From contig NZ_CAAAIM010000008.1 in the NCBI RefSeq assembly GCF_900639985.1, positions 140,050-204,049 of the forward strand: a stretch of 64,000 nt of DNA. Reading direction: 5' to 3'. Position numbers and translations under genes: made by a program. This DNA comes from Legionella rowbothamii. Lineage in GTDB: Bacteria; Pseudomonadota; Gammaproteobacteria; Legionellales; Legionellaceae. The notes beneath the pieces were generated by a model. It ran no database searches. It was not told the DNA's origin and saw only the letters and a list, made by a program, of their open reading frames with translations. Below, one piece after another: positions 35,920-44,844 of the stretch. Positions within the stretch are counted from its first letter, which is position 1. Each line of letters starts with the position of its first letter.

Positions 35920-35982
35920 ACCCTCTCCATAAGTTAAATTGTGACCCCATACAATACCTAAAATTACGGAAAAAAGCAACCG

Positions 35983-36107
35983 ATACTCAATACTGTATTG
36001 GGTATATGATTGAGAATAAATTCCAAAGGTGAAAAAGCCGATAGATCATGTAAAATCAGGGGTATACTGAATAAAAACAAATCTTTGACATTTTGCGTAT
36101 TGAGTAT
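35983..36107. promoter_or_regulatory. Palindromic operator/parS candidate upstream of parA
   Basis: At 35983-36005 an imperfect 23-bp palindrome has halves ATACTCAATAC and GTATTGGGTAT. The half-site GTATTGAGTAT is repeated exactly at 36097-36107, and a shorter ATACAATAC lies at about 35949. Repeats of this kind between rep and parA suit an autorepressor operator or the centromere site parS. Which protein binds is not known. Confidence 0.6.
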
Positions 36108-36263
36108 TGACATCAAGGATAACGATCACGTATAAATGGATCATTATTAACTGTGCTGTAAAAAGAAGGGCAAGATAGAGATAACCTAGTATCCATTCAC
36201 AGAGGTAGGCTTAAATCTTGGTACGAAGTTATTTAAGCTCAGATAGAAAGAGAAAGTCGATGA

Positions 36264-36310
36264 GAAAAGGCCGTTTACGACAGTATATGGTATTTATCGT
36301 CGGCTTTTTC
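36264..36310. other. Stem-loop in the rep-par intergenic region
   Basis: AAAAGGCCG and CGGCTTTTT, with an inner CGA/TCG pairing, can form a hairpin followed by a T-rich run. It could be a terminator or the end of a small regulatory RNA controlling replication. No promoter was assigned. Confidence 0.4.
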
Positions 36311-36512
36311 GTTCCATCTGAGTCTAATATTGCTCTCTGAAAATTCAAAGTAAGCCACGGTTATAAAAAAAATATCTTGTTATATGGATAGCAAAATAAA
36401 CAGAAATGAAATGGGAAAACAAATGAAATAATAATAAAAAGAATGGTTATGAAGAGCGGCAACTCCTCATAACCTCAAAACATTTAACAACGAACAAAGC
36501 TAAATGTCCTAA

Positions 36513-36539
36513 AATGAGGGAACTGGTAATTCCTTCATT
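36513..36539 (+). promoter_or_regulatory. Inverted repeat AATGAGGGAA...TTCCTTCATT upstream of rep
   Basis: AATGAGGGAA at 36513-36522 and TTCCTTCATT at 36530-36539 are inverted copies with one mismatch, separated by CTGGTAA. The same core (TGAGGGA) recurs inside the gene at 37034-37067. The spacing before the chosen rep start at 36610 suits an autoregulatory operator or iteron. Confidence 0.5.
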
Positions 36540-36609
36540 TTTTTGGGATCTATCCGCATTTATTTTAGCTCTGTTCCCTAAAAAACACAATAGGATAAGG
36601 ATATTATCT

Positions 36610-37761
36610 ATGGGGAATCTTTGCTCAATTTTTCACCTGCGATTTAAGAAACTTGTTAGGATCATTAAATCCTCACGTAAAGCACAACTTATTGATTACA
36701 TTCTCTTAGGGTGGCAAAGCAGTACATACAAATTAAAAGGCTCTGAACAAAAGTGGTTTATGAAACCCTACACGCAAATTGTAGCCGACACAGGTATTCC
36801 TTTGAGTACGCTAGAACGCTACATAAAAGAATTAAATGAAGAAGGTTTTATTACACGACGCCAAGCACTCTACAGCAGAACGAGAGAGCTGGGTGAATTT
36901 GAAGTTAAAAAAGGCACTTACATCTGCATTACCGATAAACTACTGAGCTTACTTGCATTAGAAGAGCCAGCAAATAGATTAGCAGAACCACTATCATCAA
37001 ATCAGGAAACAAACTGTTTAAAATCAACACCAAATGAGGGGTCCGAATCCCTCAATATGAGGGAATCATATATAAGTGATCTTTATAAAAAATCATTAAA
37101 TAATATTATTTTTAAAAAAAGAATAACTCATGTGGATAAAAACGAAAATCAAAAGTTGATGCAGCAATTTAACGGTATCCAACAGCTATTATTTTCTGAA
37201 ATAAAAGAAGAAATTCCCGACGAGGTGAAAAAAATGGTTTCTGGAACATTTTTTAATCTTACCTTTGAACATCACAAGATATTTTCTTCTCCTAAACAAC
37301 TTGTAGCAGAATATTTGTATGCGCTTTTAAACGTAGATTTTTACATGCCCAATACTCATTGTTTCAAATATCGTAACAACATTCTATCTAAATTGGTAAG
37401 AACAAATACTTGGCGAACACCAAAAGGGTTTTATAAACATTTTTATTTAGGCCAAGACTTTGATGATCAACAAAAAATACGTGATAAAAAATGGCAAAAG
37501 AAAAAACAAGCAGAAATAGAGCCTAAAAAAGAAAGTATGAAGTATCAAAATCAGTGTTTAACAAAAATTGAAGCGAAACTATATGAAAAAGGAAGCTTAA
37601 TTAACCAATTAACCGAGGATCTATATCGACAATCTGATGAAGAGCAGATATTACAAATCAGAGAGAAAATTCAAACTCTAAGAAAAGAGCTTGAATCATT
37701 ATGGGCCCAACAAGCCTCTTTAGAACAACAAATAGAATATGAGGAGCTGCTTTGTGCTTAA
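36610..37761 (+). CDS. Probable plasmid replication initiator (winged-helix Rep)
   Basis: About 383 residues. A winged-helix region is visible at about 45-120 (KWFMKPYTQIVADTGIPLST, LERYIKELNEEGFITRRQAL, KGTYICITDKLLSLLAL). This is typical of initiators that bind origin repeats. Residues 215-300 form a second domain. A long C-terminal coiled coil with charged residues runs from about 310 to the end. The frame opens at 36514, but that ATG lies inside the inverted-repeat operator and lacks a ribosome site, whereas the ATG at 36610 has AAGGA 9 bp upstream. It is divergent from parA. Assignment as Rep rests on the fold and on linkage to parAB. Confidence 0.68.
   Translation: MGNLCSIFHLRFKKLVRIIKSSRKAQLIDYILLGWQSSTYKLKGSEQKWFMKPYTQIVADTGIPLSTLERYIKELNEEGFITRRQALYSRTRELGEFEVKKGTYICITDKLLSLLALEEPANRLAEPLSSNQETNCLKSTPNEGSESLNMRESYISDLYKKSLNNIIFKKRITHVDKNENQKLMQQFNGIQQLLFSEIKEEIPDEVKKMVSGTFFNLTFEHHKIFSSPKQLVAEYLYALLNVDFYMPNTHCFKYRNNILSKLVRTNTWRTPKGFYKHFYLGQDFDDQQKIRDKKWQKKKQAEIEPKKESMKYQNQCLTKIEAKLYEKGSLINQLTEDLYRQSDEEQILQIREKIQTLRKELESLWAQQASLEQQIEYEELLCA
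37033..37067 (+). repeat. TGAGGG repeat cluster within the rep gene
   Basis: AATGAGGGG at 37033-37041 is followed by GAATCCCTCA and TGAGGGAATC (37045-37054 and 37058-37067), an inverted pair separated by ATA with one mismatch. They match the upstream operator core, so they may be Rep-binding sites or part of an intragenic origin. Confidence 0.45.
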
Positions 37762-37777
37762 ACATTCCGCTAAATAG

Positions 37778-37948
37778 CTAAGAAAATAAAATTCCGCAAG
37801 GTAACAGATCGTTGTCATTGGCTTCATTATTTAACTTTTCCTCTCCAGCAAGAGGGACCGAAATGATCACGCCAAGGATGCGAAGGAATATATTATCGGG
37901 GCCAAGAAGTACTAAAAGGCCGATAATTCCTCGCCCAATTGTCATCAT
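37778..37948 (-). CDS. Possible small membrane protein (56 residues)
   Basis: From the ATG at 37948 the frame reads MMTIGRGIIGLLVLLGPDNI with a second hydrophobic part FLRILGVIISVPLAG and an acidic tail. Two short hydrophobic segments are plausible for a small membrane protein. No clear ribosome site precedes it and no family is recognised, so it may be chance. Confidence 0.25.
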   Translation of the reverse strand: MMTIGRGIIGLLVLLGPDNIFLRILGVIISVPLAGEEKLNNEANDNDLLPCGILFS

Positions 37949-38081
37949 AGAAGCTGTATTGCACAACTCATGAGGAAGAGGATGAATAGGGAACAAGAAT
38001 TAGACGGTCATTGAGTTTTTATCATGACTTCGGGCATAGAGATATAATTATATTTCCCATTTACGTCTTATTGTCGAATAG

Positions 38082-38195
38082 TTAGGACGCTAACAGGTCG
38101 ACTCGAAAACTTATTTCTAAAGGTTCCTCGGGATTATGAACAGGTTGGGGTTCTTCTGGCTCAAGAGGGCGAGGGGGCTCTATAGGTTCTTTCAT
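38082..38195 (-). CDS. Small Pro/Glu-rich protein (37 residues)
   Basis: The ATG at 38195 is preceded by AAGGATAATAAT. The product begins MKEPIEPPRPLEPEEPQPVH and ends with an amphipathic strand LEISFRVDLLAS. The strong repeated proline-glutamate pattern and the ribosome site favour a real gene. Its function is unknown. The rest of 37762-38600 contains only this and two weak frames. Confidence 0.45.
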   Translation of the reverse strand: MKEPIEPPRPLEPEEPQPVHNPEEPLEISFRVDLLAS

Positions 38196-38504
38196 ATTAT
38201 TATCCTTGGTAGAATTTTTCATTCGCTATTAAATTTAGACCGTTTCTTTACTCTTGTCTAATGACTAATCATTCTTGTTCTAAATTAAACGGTTGCAGAA
38301 ATAAAGTTAAATAATACTTCTAATTACAGGGAGAATCTCATTGTTAAATAGCCCTGTTCAATTAACTTATAAATCAATCCAAGGCTTATGACTTGATTTC
38401 CCTGTTTTTCTTCATTATTTATCACCTTGTATATAATTTGACAAATGTGCTTTGAGGATTAGTATTTAAAGAGAGAATCTCTTATTTATAGAATAGGAGA
38501 AATT

Positions 38505-38588
38505 ATGAATACCTTTAATGAGAATGTTCAAAATTAAAATAAGCAAGTGGTCCGTTATAAAACTGCCAAAAAAGTCATTGAAGTGTAA
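38505..38588 (+). other. Short leader-like frame with internal stop before the glycosyltransferase gene
   Basis: TAGGAGAAATT precedes an ATG at 38505 that encodes MNTFNENVQN and then TAA at 38535. The same frame continues NKQVVRYKTAKKVIEV to another stop at 38586, 13 bp before the next gene. It may be a decayed small gene or a translated leader. Confidence 0.3.
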
Positions 38589-38601
38589 ATAAGAGGTTAA
38601 T

Positions 38602-39723
38602 ATGAAAAAAATAAATCGATTTAAACCGAATTTCAAATTATTCCCACTTATTGACGAGGATCAAGAGGAAAGTATTTATAGTTTCTCGACACTGAATTGG
38701 ACAAGAATATGGTTTACAACTAATCCCGAGCAATTTATCCCTCCAACGAATAAAGAGAAAATAATTGATTTTCTGGATAAGTTTCCCTCTCGACAAATAT
38801 CGCTAATCTATGACAGTCGATTACTAGACAATCAAGGGAAAGAGGATCTTTCTGATTTTCAGCGAGAATTGAGGATTTTAAATAAATCCAGCCAGGTAGA
38901 TCTTTATGACTTTTCTGAAAGTAGTTTTAAAGAGAAACTATTAGATGCAAATGAATTAACACTATATGGATTAGCGAATATTGAATTACAAAATTTATCT
39001 AACGGTGGAAATGTGGCGGCAGCAAGCGACATTGTTCGTACATTAAGTGTCCTATATCGTTTAGGAATTTATACAGATTTTGACGTTGAATTCTTGAATT
39101 CAGACTTAGACGAAATCAAGACATCCGGTCCTTTTCTATGTGGTGTAAAGGGGGATGCTCGTTGTAATGATGTTTTAGCTATTCATCCTGAAATAGCGTC
39201 TAAAACAGATTTATTAAAAAGATATCATAACAATATAAAAGGGGCTTATCGTTTATGTAAGGAATATAACTCAGAGGAAAGGAACCGATTTAAAATTGAG
39301 ATGGGCTTAAATTTAATGAACTCTTTCGAAAATATTGCTCCCCAATTGATTGATGAGGTCATTGATAAACTATTTTACATAATGGGTAACAAGTATGAGG
39401 AATTTGACTCTCTGCCTATGATTTTATTAGTTCGTAAAGCGTGTGAAGAGGCTATAAATAATGAGGGGAAAGATAAAATAAAAAAAATTTATAGGAAAAT
39501 ATATATGGATAATGTGATGGACTCAGCTGGCCCATCCGCTTTACCAAGCATGAGTTTTGCGGAGGAGGATGAATGTAAAAAGCTTCAGCAACTTGTTCGT
39601 GGACAAGTCGAGCTTCTTGCCAACGATTGCGGATGGGTTCCACCTGTTTTCGACAAAGGTAACACTCAAGAACTAGAAGAAAAAGAAGAGCAAGAAGACA
39701 TTGATTTCAAAATCAAACCTTAG
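38602..39723 (+). CDS. TcdA/TcdB-like glycosyltransferase, candidate Dot/Icm effector
   Basis: 373 residues. The core GGNVAAASDIVRTLSVLYRL followed by GIYTDFDVEFL (about residues 134-164) is the nucleotide-sugar-binding and DxD signature of TcdA/TcdB-type (GT44-like) glycosyltransferases, with DFD as the metal-binding motif. There is no signal peptide or membrane segment. The C-terminus, NTQELEEKEEQEDIDFKIKP, is a strong glutamate block as in Dot/Icm-translocated effectors. AAGAGGTTAAT precedes the ATG. It probably transfers a sugar from a UDP- or GDP-sugar to a host protein. A hairpin terminates it. Confidence 0.8.
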   Translation: MKKINRFKPNFKLFPLIDEDQEESIYSFSTLNWTRIWFTTNPEQFIPPTNKEKIIDFLDKFPSRQISLIYDSRLLDNQGKEDLSDFQRELRILNKSSQVDLYDFSESSFKEKLLDANELTLYGLANIELQNLSNGGNVAAASDIVRTLSVLYRLGIYTDFDVEFLNSDLDEIKTSGPFLCGVKGDARCNDVLAIHPEIASKTDLLKRYHNNIKGAYRLCKEYNSEERNRFKIEMGLNLMNSFENIAPQLIDEVIDKLFYIMGNKYEEFDSLPMILLVRKACEEAINNEGKDKIKKIYRKIYMDNVMDSAGPSALPSMSFAEEDECKKLQQLVRGQVELLANDCGWVPPVFDKGNTQELEEKEEQEDIDFKIKP

Positions 39724-39742
39724 TCTTACAATTCACGATTTA

Positions 39743-39768
39743 AGACCTGCCCTTAGCTCTGCAGGTCT
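39743..39768 (+). terminator. Hairpin after the glycosyltransferase gene
   Basis: AGACCTGC and GCAGGTCT pair perfectly around CCTTAGCTCT, 20 bp after the stop codon. Confidence 0.6.
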
Positions 39769-39939
39769 AGTAAATTCCTCTCGAGAATACAAGTACTTTG
39801 TTTTAAAAGCCCACCAATTCTGCTGAGGATGTTTGTTTTTACGAGTAGAGTCGAAATCGGTTAGTAATTAATTTCAAATTTGGTAATTTAAGGGGGGGTA
39901 TCTTGGGCGGTAAGAAACGTATGATGAGTGATGAATTAT

Positions 39940-40716
39940 TTATATTCTTTTATCCTTAATAAATTGCTTAATCGCTTTCAATGTCGGTGCTCTATCTTGT
40001 TGGATAGGTGAGTGTCCTGCCTGCGAAATTTTTATATGTGCTAAATTCGGTTTTATATGCAGTATTCTTTCAATGTCATCATTACTAATTAAGCCTCCCT
40101 GTTCTAAGCTTCCATATATTAATAAAGTTGGGCATTGAATTTTCTCAAATACATGCTCGTTATAATTTTCAAATGTTTCATCAAACTGATGAATTATTGT
40201 TGAAAGCATGTCAGGATCACATTGTCTAAGATGTTCAGGAATAAAATGATCCATATTTAAACCCATTTTGCTTAAGTGAAGTCCTTGTATAAGCAAATTG
40301 GTTGGTTCTTTTAATCCAATTGTTAACTGACGAAGATAGTATAAATTTAAAGGTGTCTCAATAATAATTAATGCTTTTACCAACAGAGGTGTATAAGCGG
40401 CCATCATACTCGAGACCATCCCTCCTAGGGAATGTCCTATCAAAATAGTAGGTTGTTTTATAACATCTTGAATAAAAGACTCAGTATCTTCTATATAATC
40501 TTCCAATCTGTATTTACCATATATTTTTTGGGATTTGCCATGGCCGCGAAAATCCATTCCATATAAATGAAAATTAGAGCGCAGTTCGGGAATTATAGGC
40601 GCAAAATTTTGCCATCGATGGGTTGCTCCATGCAGCAATAACATTGGTGGCCCATTATTGGGACCTTCTGCGTAATTTATTTCCAGAGAGTTATAATGAT
40701 ACGTATATTCTTTCAT
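39940..40716 (-). CDS. Alpha/beta hydrolase
   Basis: 258 residues. The oxyanion motif is MLLLHGATHRWQNF, then MDFRGHGKSQ, the nucleophile elbow in LIGHSLGGMVSSMMAAY, and the catalytic histidine in ISQAGHSPIQQDRAP. The acid is probably an aspartate near SNDDIERI. The cap region (about 140-195) is moderately sized. AAGGAGTTCAA precedes the ATG. It is monocistronic with no context clue. The family covers esterases, haloperoxidase-like and C-C hydrolases, so the substrate is open. Confidence 0.87.
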   Translation of the reverse strand: MKEYTYHYNSLEINYAEGPNNGPPMLLLHGATHRWQNFAPIIPELRSNFHLYGMDFRGHGKSQKIYGKYRLEDYIEDTESFIQDVIKQPTILIGHSLGGMVSSMMAAYTPLLVKALIIIETPLNLYYLRQLTIGLKEPTNLLIQGLHLSKMGLNMDHFIPEHLRQCDPDMLSTIIHQFDETFENYNEHVFEKIQCPTLLIYGSLEQGGLISNDDIERILHIKPNLAHIKISQAGHSPIQQDRAPTLKAIKQFIKDKRI

Positions 40717-41083
40717 TTGAACTCCTTGAAGAATTGATTTAAAAAAAGTTATTTTATATCAATTGGTTCTAAATCATGAATTTAAAGATGGCAGCTTTTA
40801 AGTATAGCTCTAATAAACTGTAAGTCTTTAACCGAAGCAATAAAATAGGTTCTAAATTCTAAATCTTAATTAGGATATTACTTGAACCCTGGGCTAACGT
40901 GTTTTTAGAAAGTATAAATTGACACCAGATGCCCACGAGCAGTTGACTGATTATTGGAGGAATGAGTTTTCTACCATCAGTCTTAAAGTATAGCTCATAT
41001 TGTATTATTGCAAGAACTTGAATGCGAAGCGGTCAGATCGGGACTATACTTAATTATTAAGCAACGAGTTCAAGGAGAATAAG
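40717..41083. other. Upstream region of the stress cassette, no gene
   Basis: No reading frame is supported. The segment AGTATAGCTC recurs at about 40800 and 40987 with AGTATA variants near 40912, perhaps relics of a short duplication in the promoter region of the divergent units. Confidence 0.35.
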
Positions 41084-41530
41084 ATGCACACTAATTCTTT
41101 TCAGCAAAAGCTTAATCCGCTCCGATATTTAGATTCTACTAAAGAGTTCGCCGAGTTAAATATTGAGACTTTTCAAGCCTTTTCTTATATAACTCCCATG
41201 GATTTATTCACTACTCATAAACCTGAAGAACTTTTAGAAAAACAGGTAGACGTGTTCATTGATAATAGCCATAAAACGCTCGATTATTTACAAAAAGTCT
41301 TTCATATCATGGAGCAGCAATGGTTTAACTCTACTCAACATTTGATACGTGATACTCAAGAGTCAATAAAAAAAGTCCGCGCTACAGCTCGTAATAATAT
41401 TAAAAATGCAATTAAAGCTGAAAAACAAATAGAGAGAAAAGTTCTTCCTAGTTTACGAGTTGAAATAAAGCCTCGTGCACACGAAAAATCGGGAGCAGCT
41501 CACCATAAAACCGCAAAAAAGCAAAAGTGA
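41084..41530 (+). CDS. Phasin-family protein
   Basis: 148 residues, mostly helical. The phasin pattern covers about residues 25-120 (FAELNIETFQAFSYITPMDL, PEELLEKQVDVFIDNSHKTL, WFNSTQHLIRDTQESIKKVR). The C-terminus is lysine/histidine rich. Phasins coat polyhydroxyalkanoate granules and have chaperone-like roles under stress. AAGGAGAATAAG precedes the ATG. It starts a run of six same-strand stress-type genes. Confidence 0.75.
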   Translation: MHTNSFQQKLNPLRYLDSTKEFAELNIETFQAFSYITPMDLFTTHKPEELLEKQVDVFIDNSHKTLDYLQKVFHIMEQQWFNSTQHLIRDTQESIKKVRATARNNIKNAIKAEKQIERKVLPSLRVEIKPRAHEKSGAAHHKTAKKQK

Positions 41531-41598
41531 CATTTCATAAATAATTAAGATGCAAGAAGGTAGCGAACTATGAGCCTCAGACATATTAAGGAGTGATA

Positions 41599-41853
41599 AT
41601 GAGCAATTTCAATCAAATGAGTGAGGATGCAAAAAACAAATACAATCAATTATATAATGAAGGGAGGAAGAAAGTAGAGTCATTAGATCATCAACTTACA
41701 GAAGGTGTTGTAAAAGATAAAATTAAGAATTTAGAGGACAGTGTTTTCGAATACACTGAGGAAGTACTAAATAAAGTGAAAGAAAAACCCTTAACTTCTA
41801 TGCTTATTGCCGGCGGTATAGGATATCTTCTTTCTCATTTATTAAAAAAGTAA
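41599..41853 (+). CDS. DUF883-type (ElaB/YqjD-like) membrane-anchored stress protein
   Basis: 84 residues. An amphipathic, charged helical part (KNKYNQLYNEGRKKVESLDH) is followed by a C-terminal membrane segment KEKPLTSMLIAGGIGYLLSH ending in LLKK, the tail-anchor layout of ElaB/YqjD proteins, which associate with ribosomes at the inner membrane in stationary phase. AAGGAGTGATA precedes the ATG at 41599, so this is chosen over the start two codons upstream. Confidence 0.75.
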   Translation: MSNFNQMSEDAKNKYNQLYNEGRKKVESLDHQLTEGVVKDKIKNLEDSVFEYTEEVLNKVKEKPLTSMLIAGGIGYLLSHLLKK

Positions 41854-42206
41854 TTTAAAGATTCTCGTAAAAAAATACTATGATTCGGTGTGTGTCATAA
41901 ACGAATCAAAAGCTTTTACCCGGGGCTGGTATAGATAGCGCTGCAGGAGAGGCTGTGGACAGCAGTCTCATTATCCTAAGCCGAGATTGTTAACATAAAT
42001 CTTTCAGAAGAATAGGGATTGGTGTAATTAAGAATCCTTATCAATACGGGTTAATCCGTTTAATCGCTTTAGTTTATCCAACGATTTGAGCGGTGCCAAT
42101 TGCTAAGAAATCCAAAAAAAACTTTCATGTTGTTTGATTTATGTCTATATTGTTTAAAAGAAAACAAATAAGGAAGTTATAAGAGCCATCAGAAAAAGGA
42201 ATTCAC
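41854..42206. other. Intergenic region before the alcohol dehydrogenase gene
   Basis: No gene was seen. It probably contains a promoter for the downstream operon. Two short AT-rich stretches flank a GGCTGGTATAGATAGCGC segment near 41925. Confidence 0.35.
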
Positions 42207-43379
42207 ATGAAAGCACTTTGCTGGCATGGCACAAATGAGGTACATGTAAATAATGTACCTGAACCTCAAATTATCAATGAGCATGACGCGATTATCAAGG
42301 TTACAGCTACGGCCATCTGTGGTTCGGATTTACATTTATTAGATGGTTTAATGCCGAATATGCATCAAGGTGATATTTTAGGTCATGAGTTCATGGGGGA
42401 AGTGGTGGAGCTGGGCTCTGGTAAGAATAAGCTTAAAATAGGAGATAAAGTTGTTGTTCCTTTTACTATTGCCTGCGGACAATGTATTTTTTGCAAGAAA
42501 AAACTGTATGCTTGTTGTGAAGTGTCTAATCCAAATGCAGAGCTGGCGCGCCAGAAATTAGGGCAATCGCCTGCCGGTATGTTTGGCTACTCCCATTTAT
42601 TAGGAGGGTTTTCTGGGGGACAAGCTGAATATGTACGGGTTCCTTTTTCGAATAGTGGTCCCATTAAAGTTCCTGAAGGTATTCCTGATGAAAAAGTTCT
42701 TTTTTTATCCGATATATTCCCCACTGGATATATGGCAGCAGAAAATTGTGATATTAAAGCAGGAGATACCGTTGCCGTGTGGGGTTGTGGTCCTGTGGGG
42801 CAATTTGCAATTCAAAGTGCTTGGATTTTAGGAGCAGAGAGGGTTATTGCTATTGATTGTATTTCTGAGCGACTAAAATTAGCGGAAACATTTGGGCATG
42901 CTGAAACAATTAATTTTAAAGAAGAAGATGTTTTTGATGCGTTGATGGTCATGACACGAGGTTTAGCGCCTGAATGCTGTATTGATGCCCTAGGTTGTGA
43001 AGCCCATATAGGTCCACAATGGGACTCAGTGATCGATCGCGTTAAACAAATAGCTTATTTACAAGCTGACAGAGCTCATGTTTTAAGAGAGACGATTCAT
43101 TGTTGCGGTAAATCAGGAACTATTTCAGTTCCAGGAGTCTACATCGATAAAATCGATAACTTTCCTTTTGGGATGGCGATGAATAAGGGATTAACATTTA
43201 AAATGGGCCAAACACACGCCCAACGTTATTTGCCTTTACTACTCAAAAAAATAATCGAGGGAAAAATCGATCCCTCTAAAATCATTACTCATCGAATGAA
43301 ACTAGAGGATGCTCCTGATGCCTATCTCAAGTTTAAGGAAAAGCAAGACGGGTGTATTAAGGTTGTTATGACTCCCTAG
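42207..43379 (+). CDS. Zinc-dependent alcohol dehydrogenase, formaldehyde-dehydrogenase-like
   Basis: 390 residues. Catalytic-zinc ligands are in [13 protein letters not shown] (Cys), [11 protein letters not shown] (His-Glu) and a later aspartate. The structural-zinc cysteines are [15 protein letters not shown]. The Rossmann motif [15 protein letters not shown] is near residue 190, followed by ERVIAIDC. The insertion and length resemble glutathione-independent formaldehyde dehydrogenase and its relatives. It oxidises an alcohol or aldehyde with NAD(P). The hemerythrin gene starts 9 bp after its stop, so they are cotranscribed. Confidence 0.88.
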   Translation: MKALCWHGTNEVHVNNVPEPQIINEHDAIIKVTATAICGSDLHLLDGLMPNMHQGDILGHEFMGEVVELGSGKNKLKIGDKVVVPFTIACGQCIFCKKKLYACCEVSNPNAELARQKLGQSPAGMFGYSHLLGGFSGGQAEYVRVPFSNSGPIKVPEGIPDEKVLFLSDIFPTGYMAAENCDIKAGDTVAVWGCGPVGQFAIQSAWILGAERVIAIDCISERLKLAETFGHAETINFKEEDVFDALMVMTRGLAPECCIDALGCEAHIGPQWDSVIDRVKQIAYLQADRAHVLRETIHCCGKSGTISVPGVYIDKIDNFPFGMAMNKGLTFKMGQTHAQRYLPLLLKKIIEGKIDPSKIITHRMKLEDAPDAYLKFKEKQDGCIKVVMTP

Positions 43380-43388
43380 GAGAAAATT

Positions 43389-43847
43389 ATGGATATTTAC
43401 GATTATCTGAAAATGGATCATCAAAAAGTAGACCAATTATTTAAGTTATTTGAACACTCAAAAATAGAGCAGCGGAAGAAAGATATTATGCTGATGATCC
43501 ATAAAGAACTCATCGTGCATGCTCATGCAGAGCAAGAAACTTTTTATAAAACGGTGGAAGACTATCCAGAAACATTAGAATTAGCACACCATGGCGAAAA
43601 AGAACATCGTGAAATAGAGGCACAACTTAAGAAAATTATCGAATCTAATCATAATCAATGGCATGAAGCGGTCATCTCTTTAAAAGAATTAGTAACACAT
43701 CATGTCAAAGAAGAGGAAAGTGAAATATTTAATAAAGCTAAAAAAGTACTTTCACAAGAAACAGCTTTTCTTCTCAAGGAAAAAATGCATTTTCTCAAAG
43801 GGATATTTCTAAACTGGTTGATGAAAAAAGAAAATGAGCCTATTTAA
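43389..43847 (+). CDS. Hemerythrin-domain protein
   Basis: 152 residues. Iron ligands fit a hemerythrin HHE fold: MDHQKVDQLFKLF, HKELIVHAHAEQETFY, HHGEKEHREIEAQL and HHVKEEESEIFNKA. It binds a di-iron centre and may sense or store O2, NO or iron. It is translationally close to the alcohol dehydrogenase (9-bp gap) with AGGAGAAAATT before its ATG. Its role in the cassette is probably redox or NO/O2 stress. Confidence 0.9.
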   Translation: MDIYDYLKMDHQKVDQLFKLFEHSKIEQRKKDIMLMIHKELIVHAHAEQETFYKTVEDYPETLELAHHGEKEHREIEAQLKKIIESNHNQWHEAVISLKELVTHHVKEEESEIFNKAKKVLSQETAFLLKEKMHFLKGIFLNWLMKKENEPI

Positions 43848-43906
43848 AAATAGTATGTAGGTATTTTCGTGGTCTTTTTATAATCAAGTTGAATAAGGAT
43901 ATTGCT

Positions 43907-44773
43907 ATGACTAAAAAGCCAACGCCTCCGTTTCCCCCACAGCCTATAACACCTCCGGGCGCTGAGCATAAAATGGACCCGAAACCCCATTATAAGGCAA
44001 CATCGTATAAACCCGCTGGGAAATTGAAAAATAAAGTAGCCTTGATAAGTGGAGGTGACTCGGGAATAGGCCGTGCTGTTGCTTTGATATTTGCGCGGGA
44101 AGGGGCTGATGTGGCTTTAGTTTTTTTACCCGAAGAAAAACACGATGCAGAAAAAATTAAGCAAGAAATTGAAGCGGTGGGTAGACACGTCCTGCTTATT
44201 CCTGGCGATTTAAAGCAAGTAGAGTTTTGTGAAAAAGTAGTAACAAATACAATCGAACGTTTTAAAAAAATAGATATCTTGGTTAATAATGCCGCTTTTC
44301 AGAAGCATCAACCAAATCTAGAGGCCGTGAGTATGGAACAGTGGGATCTTACCTTTAGGAGTAATATTTATGGTTATTATTTACTCTGTAAATATGCAGT
44401 ACCGCACATGAACGCTGGAAGTGTGATTATCAATACGGGTTCAATTACCGGTTTAGAAGGAAGTAAGGAGCTATTAGATTATTCCTCCACTAAAGGAGCA
44501 ATCCATTCTTTTACCAAATCCTTAGCTAAAAACTTGATAGAGAAGGGAATTCGGGTCAATTGTGTAGCTCCCGGCCCGGTGTGGACTCCTTTAAACCCAG
44601 CAGAAAATAAAGATAAAGACATAAAAAATTTTGGAAAAAACACAGGTATGGGTAGACCTGCTCAACCTGAAGAACTTGCTCCAGCATATGTATTTCTCGC
44701 GTCTAATGCTGATTCAGGATACATCAGCGGATTAATTCTTCCTGTCTTGGGAGGAGATACGATAGCAGGCTAA
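43907..44773 (+). CDS. Short-chain dehydrogenase/reductase, general-stress type
   Basis: 288 residues. A proline-rich lead (KKPTPPFPPQPITPPGAEHK) is followed by the Rossmann motif ALISGGDSGIGRAVALIFAR, the NAG-like LVNNAAFQ, and the catalytic Ser-Tyr-Lys in NTGSITGLEGSKELLDYSST/KGA. This long-N-terminus SDR group includes YdaD/YghA stress proteins. AAGGA lies 7 bp before the ATG at 43907; the frame also opens at a TTG at 43889. NAD(P) binds near the N-terminus; the substrate is unknown. Confidence 0.88.
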   Translation: MTKKPTPPFPPQPITPPGAEHKMDPKPHYKATSYKPAGKLKNKVALISGGDSGIGRAVALIFAREGADVALVFLPEEKHDAEKIKQEIEAVGRHVLLIPGDLKQVEFCEKVVTNTIERFKKIDILVNNAAFQKHQPNLEAVSMEQWDLTFRSNIYGYYLLCKYAVPHMNAGSVIINTGSITGLEGSKELLDYSSTKGAIHSFTKSLAKNLIEKGIRVNCVAPGPVWTPLNPAENKDKDIKNFGKNTGMGRPAQPEELAPAYVFLASNADSGYISGLILPVLGGDTIAG

Positions 44774-44844
44774 AAAGGGATTAAACTAAAAATAGTAGTG
44801 CCGCTGTAGGTTCAAAGGAAGATAGTTAAATATAGGAGAAAATG

